64,000 nt of DNA from Bacillota bacterium (lineage in GTDB: Bacteria > Bacillota > Clostridia > Lachnospirales > Lachnospiraceae): the NCBI GenBank assembly GCA_023407575.1, contig JAEYLX010000067.1:62001-126000 (forward strand), read 5' to 3'. Positions 62,546-64,000 of this stretch are shown in pieces (position 1 is the first letter of the stretch; every line of letters starts with the position of its first letter). Position numbers and translations under genes: made by a program. The notes beneath the pieces were generated by a model. That model saw only the letters and a program-made list of their open reading frames with translations. It ran no database searches and had not been told where the DNA came from.

Positions 62546-62983
62546 TCAATAATAAAAAGAGTAGAAATCTCTTTCCCCTAAATATGGTGAGCTGTTACTA
62601 TGGACCATAATAATAATTTCATTGGCACTTTGATGCAAAATCTCATATTCTATATTATATTCTTTATCTACCTTGCCCTCATAGTTTTGGATTACAAAAT
62701 ATAAAAATTCATGTTCTCCAATCTCTAATTCATACCAAGGAAATATAACCTCCCTAGTATCTTTATCATAATTTGGGACATCAATATTTCCTTCGAGCAT
62801 TTGGAGCCTATGTATTTTGTATCCCTCATCTATCGAAAATACTACTTCCTTAGTTTTCGCATCAAACCTAAAAGAAATTGGATCATGTTGCGATTTTTTG
62901 AAGTTACTAACTACAAATACAACAACTGTGATTATAACGATAACAACGAGTACAGATATAACAATTTTCTTATTAATCTTCAT
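62546..62983 (-). CDS. Membrane-anchored hypothetical protein
   Basis: 145 residues: an N-terminal helix (about 8-27, very Val/Ile-rich) then an extracytoplasmic beta-rich domain (KTKEVVFSIDEGYKIHRLQMLEGNIDVPNYDKDTREVIFPWYELEIGEHEFLYFVI). No signal peptidase site or lipobox. Unrecognised; not clearly related to the 9149 protein despite similar design. 52 nt from the next gene on the same strand, so possibly cotranscribed. Confidence 0.6.
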   Translation of the reverse strand: MKINKKIVISVLVVIVIITVVVFVVSNFKKSQHDPISFRFDAKTKEVVFSIDEGYKIHRLQMLEGNIDVPNYDKDTREVIFPWYELEIGEHEFLYFVIQNYEGKVDKEYNIEYEILHQSANEIIIMVHSNSSPYLGERDFYSFYY

Positions 62984-63035
62984 AATTATTTACTATCCTT
63001 ACGTATATTATTGTATAGATAATACCTGCAAGCGA

Positions 63036-64000
63036 TTAATTAAAATTTATATTACAGCGGATATCATACATAGTGGTTGATACTTGTGTTCCAATTGTTC
63101 CAATTTTGAGCGTCAGGTAATCATTTGTCAAACGCAATGTAAATGGTGATGGAGTAGTGCAATTATAAGAGTATTTACTTGTCGAAGGATTGGATAAGGA
63201 TATCGGCATAGTATAATAGAAATGTCGCGATCCACCATCGGAATTTGCAAGGCCGACTAAGTCATTATATAAACCAAAGATTGTGGATATGGTCGGATTA
63301 AGTATACTGCCAATTGTTTGTACTGACTTATATCCAAGGCTAACTAAGCTTCCAATACTTGTTGTTGAAGTATTGTCACCAACGCCTTGAATCTCGTAAC
63401 CACCGAAATACATACTGTTACTTGTACCTGTATTGGTAATATTCACAATAGCAGTCGGCCTAAAGCTCGCCTCGCAAGGATATAACCAATCATCAATAAA
63501 GGCATCATAGATATTAACAGCAATTGAATCAATTACCTTTACGTTCATGTAAATTTGGTTGGAACTGTTATAATACATCTGAACACCAACGCGCGCAATA
63601 CTTGTTCTATATATTGGATACCCACCAAAATAGGTTAGATAACTTCGGTAGATGTTGGTATATGTAAGGCTTGTATCCCTATTATTGGCTTTTGATGTAA
63701 GTGTCGAATTTATCGCTGTACACAATGAGTTTAAGGGCTGTAACATTGTGCTTCTGGCAATGTAAATGATGGTATTTCCAGACTCAAATTTAAAACAATT
63801 CACGCCATTATAAATCACACTCACTGTATTGAAGCCCGACTTAAGCGTGGAAAAAATAACCTGCATTTTGGAATCATCTAACATAATGGTTGTATACGGT
63901 CCATAAATAACGCTAGTGGTAGCTCTTGTCGTGGACAATTCAGAACTCATGGACAAAGGATCTTCGGGCCTATCATTGATAACTAGACCAATTGGTTTAT
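63036..64000 (-). CDS. Hypothetical protein, 5' end outside window
   Basis: The frame is open at the right edge; the first ATG in the window (63950) has no clear ribosome site, and the codons before it (...NDRPEDPLSM) look coding. At least 321 residues, rich in Ser, Thr, Asn and Tyr, poor in charge, with beta-prone strands (YGPYTTIMLDDSKMQVIFST, FKFESGNTIIYIA, MYYNSSNQIYMNVKV). Composition suggests a secreted or surface protein, though no signal peptide is in view. No family recognised. Confidence 0.55.
   Translation of the reverse strand, partial: KPIGLVINDRPEDPLSMSSELSTTRATTSVIYGPYTTIMLDDSKMQVIFSTLKSGFNTVSVIYNGVNCFKFESGNTIIYIARSTMLQPLNSLCTAINSTLTSKANNRDTSLTYTNIYRSYLTYFGGYPIYRTSIARVGVQMYYNSSNQIYMNVKVIDSIAVNIYDAFIDDWLYPCEASFRPTAIVNITNTGTSNSMYFGGYEIQGVGDNTSTTSIGSLVSLGYKSVQTIGSILNPTISTIFGLYNDLVGLANSDGGSRHFYYTMPISLSNPSTSKYSYNCTTPSPFTLRLTNDYLTLKIGTIGTQVSTTMYDIRCNINFN

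Overview
The window is AT-rich Firmicutes DNA whose gene content and protein sequences suggest the Lachnospiraceae (Clostridium cluster XIVa; a Clostridium/Lachnoclostridium phytofermentans-like genome is my best guess from memory, not tested). Supporting signs are strong AGGAGG-type ribosome sites, a T-box in front of thrS, the order tepA-ylzJ-ftsK, the conserved translation operon rimP-nusA-ylxR-ylxQ-infB-rbfA-nrnA-truB-ribF-rpsO...pnp, and Na+-decarboxylase beta/gamma subunits. No rRNA, tRNA, CRISPR array, IS element or prophage was recognised.

Layout. 1-3.7 kb (+): 3' end of tyrS, a zinc-ribbon membrane protein, and the biotin genes birA and bioY. 3.7-11.3 kb (-): a SWIM/SNF2 helicase, a 1.2 kb gene-free AT-rich stretch with degenerate repeats, then four small accessory genes (GNAT, a membrane-anchored protein, MazG-like, P-loop kinase-like) and a ribbon-helix-helix regulator with a dyad inside its own promoter. 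11.6-13.8 kb (+): pyrB-pyrI, then a broken locus where a secreted-protein gene runs into the 3' end of an ABC ATPase gene. 13.9-22.2 kb (-): the most interesting region, a probable operon fecB-fecC-fecD-fecE-nifH-like-nifD-like-nifK-like with a near-consensus Fur box at its promoter and an AraC regulator upstream. It joins an iron-complex-type importer to an uncharacterised nitrogenase-like reductase. 22.4-25.8 kb (-): an Fe/Mn-SOD-family protein, a formate/nitrite channel and formate-THF ligase. 26.0-36.7 kb: a HAD phosphatase (+), then on the minus strand ftsK-ylzJ-tepA, an ArAE-type membrane protein, a Na+-pumping decarboxylase beta subunit with a 48-residue gamma subunit, a three-gene XRE/DUF2087/GIY-YIG-like group, and a secreted WG-repeat protein. 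37-47 kb (-): pirin, FMN reductase, T-box-controlled thrS, an AIM24-like protein, an M16 peptidase, and two secreted or membrane proteins (TraB/GumN-like, LCP-like) that have lost family residues. 47-62.2 kb (-): the translation/RNA operon; infB carries 25 GYQGNR repeats, and ymaF and a MATE gene lie between rpsO and pnp. 62.5-64 kb (-): two unrecognised genes, the last cut by the window edge.

How it fits together. Several neighbourhoods make functional sense: biotin ligase with biotin transporter; formate channel with formate-THF ligase; translation factors with RNA-decay enzymes. The Fur-box/AraC/importer/NifHDK-like operon reads as an iron-limitation-induced uptake system in which the imported iron complex or tetrapyrrole could be reduced by a two-component nitrogenase-like enzyme. 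Substrate and reaction cannot be read from the sequence. A dispersed palindromic (MITE-like) repeat family with ACAGTTTAGCC ends occurs three times (about 8.3, 49.65 and 62.3 kb).
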